DNA of 8,048 nucleotides from JANNSW01 sp031431235 (GTDB taxonomy: Bacteria > Pseudomonadota > Alphaproteobacteria > Rhizobiales > Hyphomicrobiaceae): NCBI GenBank assembly GCA_031431235.1, contig JANPDA010000097.1, positions 1-8,048 on the forward strand. Reading direction: 5' to 3'. The notes beneath the pieces are model-generated. The model worked only from the letters and a program-made list of their open reading frames with translations, ran no database searches and was not told the origin of the DNA. The position numbers and the translations under genes were made by a program. Below, one piece after another: positions 5,814-8,048 of the stretch. Numbering within the stretch: the first letter of the stretch is position 1; each line of letters opens with the position of its first letter.

Positions 5814-7892
5814 CTACGTTGCCTCAATCCTGATCAGCGCATCCGCCGCCACGGCGCCCTTGCCCTTCGGCCGCACCAGCAGCGGATTGACGTCGAGCTC
5901 GGCAAGGCGGGCGGCATTCGCTTGCGTGTAGCGCGCGACCGCCATCACCGCCGCGACCGCGCCATCGATATCGCCGGCGGGCTTGCCGCGAAAGCCCGCG
6001 ATCAGCTTGGCAGCCTTGAGGGAAAGGATCGCCTCGCGCACCTCTTCGCCCGAGACGGGCAGCAGCAGCGTGCGGCTGTCGCCGACGAGCTCGACGAGGA
6101 TGCCGCCCGAGCCGACGACCAGCGTCGGGCCGAACTGGGGGTCGCGGGCGACCCCGACGATCAGCTCGGCGACGGCGTCCGTCACCATCGCCTCGACGAT
6201 CGCGTGGCGCGCGAGCGCGAGCATGTGGCGCGCGGCCTCGCGCAGCTCGGCCTCGGTGCGGATGCCGAGCCTGACGGCGCCGGCTTCCGTCTTGTGCAGG
6301 ATCTCGCGCGAGCAGGCTTTCACCACGACCGGAGCACCGATCTCCCGGAACGCGGCCAGGGCTTCGTCCTCGGTCATGACCAGCCTGCCGCGCGGGCGCG
6401 AAAGCCCATGCGCCTCGAGCGCGGCCTTCGCCTCCCACTCATCGAGTGCGGTGATGTTAGTCGGCTCGCCGGCCGCGATCATCAGCGGCTTCGCCGCCCC
6501 GCGCCGGAAAGCTTCCCCGATGCTCGCTGCCGCCTCGGCCGCCGCCAGCCCCTCCTCCAGTCCCGCGATCGCGCCGATCCCGAGTGCGGCCGACTGCTTG
6601 ACGATTCCCTCGGGCAGGCATTCGCCGAGGGAAGCCACCAGCGCGGCCTTGGCCCCGGTCGTGCGGCTCGCCGTGGCGAAGGCCTGCAGCGTCGGCTGCC
6701 AGCTGGCGTCCGAGCAGCGGTCGCCGCGCGGGAAATCGAGCACCAGATAGGAGAGGTCGAAGCCGGCCTGCAGCACGCTGGTGAAGGTTGCCGTCAGGCG
6801 CTCCTCGTTGCCCCAGATGAAGGTGTGATAGTCGAGCGGATTGGCGACGGTGACGAGCTCGGACAGCGTGGCTTCGACCTTGGCCTTCTGCGCTGGCGTA
6901 AAGGGGCGCGCATGGAGCGGGCTCGCATCGATGAGGTCCGACATGAGTGCCGCCTCCCCGCCGGAGCAGCTCATGGAGACGATGTCGCGTCCGGCGAGCG
7001 GGCCGACGAAGTGGAGGAGCTTCAGGGTCTCCAGCAGCTCGGGCAGCGAGCGCAGCCGCGCGATGCCGGTGCGGCGAAAATAGGCATCCACGATTCCGTC
7101 GGCGCCGGCGAGCGAGGCCGTATGCGACATGGTAGCCGCCGCGCCCTGGGCGCTCGCACCGAGCTTCATGGCGGCGATCGGGATGCGCTTGGCCGCTGCC
7201 TTCGCGACCGCGCGGTCGAAGGCGGACAGGTCGTCGATCGCCTCCATGATGAGGCCGATCGCGGTGACGCGGGGATCCTCGAGCAGGGCTTCGATCAGGC
7301 GTGAGAAGCCGATGCGCGCCTGGTTGCCGAGCGTGAAAACATAGGCGAGCGGCAGGCCGCGCTGTTGCATGGTGACGTTGACGGCGATGTTGCCCGACTG
7401 CGCGATGATGGCGACGCCCTTCTCGACGCGATTCCCCCCATGCTGGTCGGGCCAGAGCACGGCGCCATCCAGATAGTTGAGCGTGCCGTAGCAATTGGGG
7501 CCCATGAAGGCCATGTCACCGGCGGCCTCCAACAGCGCGTGGTGCAGCTCGAGCCCGCGCGCGCCCGCCTCCTTGAAGCCCGCCGCGAAGCAGACCGCCC
7601 CGCCAGCGCCTTTCGCCGAGAGCTCGCGCATCACCTCGACCGTCAGCTCGCGGTTGACGCCGATGAAGGAGGCATCCGGCGCGCCGGGCAGCTCGCCGAC
7701 CGAGCGGTAGGTGCGATAGCCCGCGACCTCGTCCTTCCTGGGATGCACGGGCCACACGGGCCCTTCGAAGCCGATCTTGCGGGTCTGGCGCACGACCTCC
7801 TCGGCCCAGCCGCCGCCGAACACGGCGATCGATTTCGGACGGATCAGGCGCTGGAGATTGGCGGCGAGGCGAGTGGTGGACATGGTCTTCAT
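5814..7892 (-). CDS. Fused NDP-forming acyl-CoA synthetase with ATP-grasp domain (692 aa)
   Basis: A single-chain acyl-CoA synthetase of the NDP-forming (acetate-CoA ligase ADP-forming, Pat-like) superfamily. It should join a carboxylic acid to CoA with ATP, or run in reverse to make ATP. Domain order is a CoA-binding Rossmann domain at ~14-130 (SIAVFGGGW at 21-29, FMGPNCYGTLN at 129-139), a ligase domain at ~155-290 (IIAQSGNIA at 162-170, phosphohistidine motif SHTASLAG with His257), a second ligase domain at ~300-440 (SCSGGEAAL at 308-316), and a C-terminal ATP-grasp at ~480-690 (Lys525, ILHKTEAGAVRLGI with His533, VGSGGILVELVGD at 593-605, ELDVNP at 665-670). Both phosphotransfer histidines are kept, so it is probably active and not only a regulatory relative. 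Start is ATG 7892 or the third-codon-later ATG 7883; neither has a good ribosome-binding site. It is the first gene of the operon-like run. Acid substrate unknown. Confidence 0.9.
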   Translation of the reverse strand: MKTMSTTRLAANLQRLIRPKSIAVFGGGWAEEVVRQTRKIGFEGPVWPVHPRKDEVAGYRTYRSVGELPGAPDASFIGVNRELTVEVMRELSAKGAGGAVCFAAGFKEAGARGLELHHALLEAAGDMAFMGPNCYGTLNYLDGAVLWPDQHGGNRVEKGVAIIAQSGNIAVNVTMQQRGLPLAYVFTLGNQARIGFSRLIEALLEDPRVTAIGLIMEAIDDLSAFDRAVAKAAAKRIPIAAMKLGASAQGAAATMSHTASLAGADGIVDAYFRRTGIARLRSLPELLETLKLLHFVGPLAGRDIVSMSCSGGEAALMSDLIDASPLHARPFTPAQKAKVEATLSELVTVANPLDYHTFIWGNEERLTATFTSVLQAGFDLSYLVLDFPRGDRCSDASWQPTLQAFATASRTTGAKAALVASLGECLPEGIVKQSAALGIGAIAGLEEGLAAAEAAASIGEAFRRGAAKPLMIAAGEPTNITALDEWEAKAALEAHGLSRPRGRLVMTEDEALAAFREIGAPVVVKACSREILHKTEAGAVRLGIRTEAELREAARHMLALARHAIVEAMVTDAVAELIVGVARDPQFGPTLVVGSGGILVELVGDSRTLLLPVSGEEVREAILSLKAAKLIAGFRGKPAGDIDGAVAAVMAVARYTQANAARLAELDVNPLLVRPKGKGAVAADALIRIEAT

Positions 7893-7923
7893 GGGGCTTG
7901 TCGTGACGGGAGTGGAGGCAGAT

Positions 7924-7929
7924 TGTCAA
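7924..7929 (-). promoter_or_regulatory. Possible -35 element (TTGACA) for the operon
   Basis: TTGACA on the minus strand, a perfect match to the sigma-70-type -35 hexamer, lies 31 bases before the ATG at 7892. With 17-base spacing the -10 position reads TCACGA, which is poor, so this is tentative. If used, transcription would start almost at the start codon, fitting the missing ribosome-binding site. Confidence 0.3.
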
Positions 7930-7948
7930 CGGCGGCAGGGCTGTAGGT

Positions 7949-8003
7949 GCGACCGGCAGGTCGCCCGACTCTTGCATTCTCCAGGACCGGGCGACCAGCC
8001 CGG
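7949..8003. repeat. Nested inverted repeats upstream of the CoA synthetase
   Basis: Two perfect hairpins lie 22 bases apart: GCGACC/GGTCGC around GGCA (7949-7964) and CCGGGC/GCCCGG around GACCA (7987-8003). Across both, GGTCGCCCG (7959-7967) pairs perfectly with CGGGCGACC (7988-7996) around a 20-base loop, so the long pairing excludes the two short hairpins. The layout resembles either a REP/BIME-like intergenic repeat pair or an RNA switch/attenuator leader. An AT-rich patch (8012-8042) follows on the plus strand. Confidence 0.5.
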
Positions 8004-8048
8004 CGCCCCGGGTAAAATAAAAATAGGCTCAATAAGGATAGTTACGCC

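Noticed and set aside
5922..7304. Long plus-strand open frame (460 codons)
   Set aside because: It is antisense to the CoA synthetase, in the register that commonly stays open opposite GC-rich genes. The composition is Arg/Gly/Asp-rich without motifs.
8004..8048. Intrinsic terminator at the right edge
   Set aside because: The A/T tract follows the GC stems on the plus strand as A-rich, not T-rich, and precedes them on the minus strand. The order is therefore wrong for a terminator in either direction.

Overview
The window is GC-rich (roughly two-thirds by eye), with strong G/C preference at third codon positions. The proteins recall those of Alphaproteobacteria, most likely Hyphomicrobiales (a Bradyrhizobium-like group); this is inference from style and not a proven placement. 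Every supported gene is on the minus strand, so transcription runs from right to left.

Layout, in transcription order. At the right edge (7893-8048) lies a non-coding leader with nested inverted repeats and an AT-rich patch. Next come a fused NDP-forming acyl-CoA synthetase (7892-5814), a small toxin-antitoxin pair of the HigB2/HigA2 kind (toxin frame 5804-5433, antitoxin 5433-5119), a CaiD-like crotonobetainyl-CoA hydratase (5073-4288), a PLP-dependent threonine/serine-dehydratase-like enzyme (4286-3321), an arginase/agmatinase-family ureohydrolase (3217-2279) and a ten-helix EamA/DMT transporter (2162-1257). Gaps are about 115 bases or less, and two junctions are coupled or overlapping (TGAAATG at 4290-4284; TGATG at 5435-5431), so most or all of this could be one operon. 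After it come a 146-base gap with two short hairpins, a small helical hypothetical protein (1110-856), a gap of about 450 bases without a convincing gene, and a hypothetical protein (from 404) cut by the left edge.

Working together (inference): the CoA ligase would activate a carboxylic acid, the crotonase would hydrate or dehydrate the enoyl/hydroxyacyl-CoA, the dehydratase would deaminate a hydroxy-amino acid, the ureohydrolase would split a guanidino compound, and the transporter would move a small metabolite. The mix resembles carnitine CoA chemistry, but no CaiA, CaiB or CaiC homologue is in view, so the substrate is unknown. It could be a guanidino or hydroxylated amino-acid-like compound.

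The most notable sequence details are: an amber codon directly after the tandem ATGs of the toxin frame, which suggests an N-terminally broken toxin with an intact antitoxin; Asp in place of the first metal-ligand His of the ureohydrolase; a shortened, glycine-poor loop beside the second catalytic Glu of the CaiD-like protein; and a nested inverted-repeat structure ahead of the first operon gene. No tRNA, rRNA, CRISPR array or transposase was seen.
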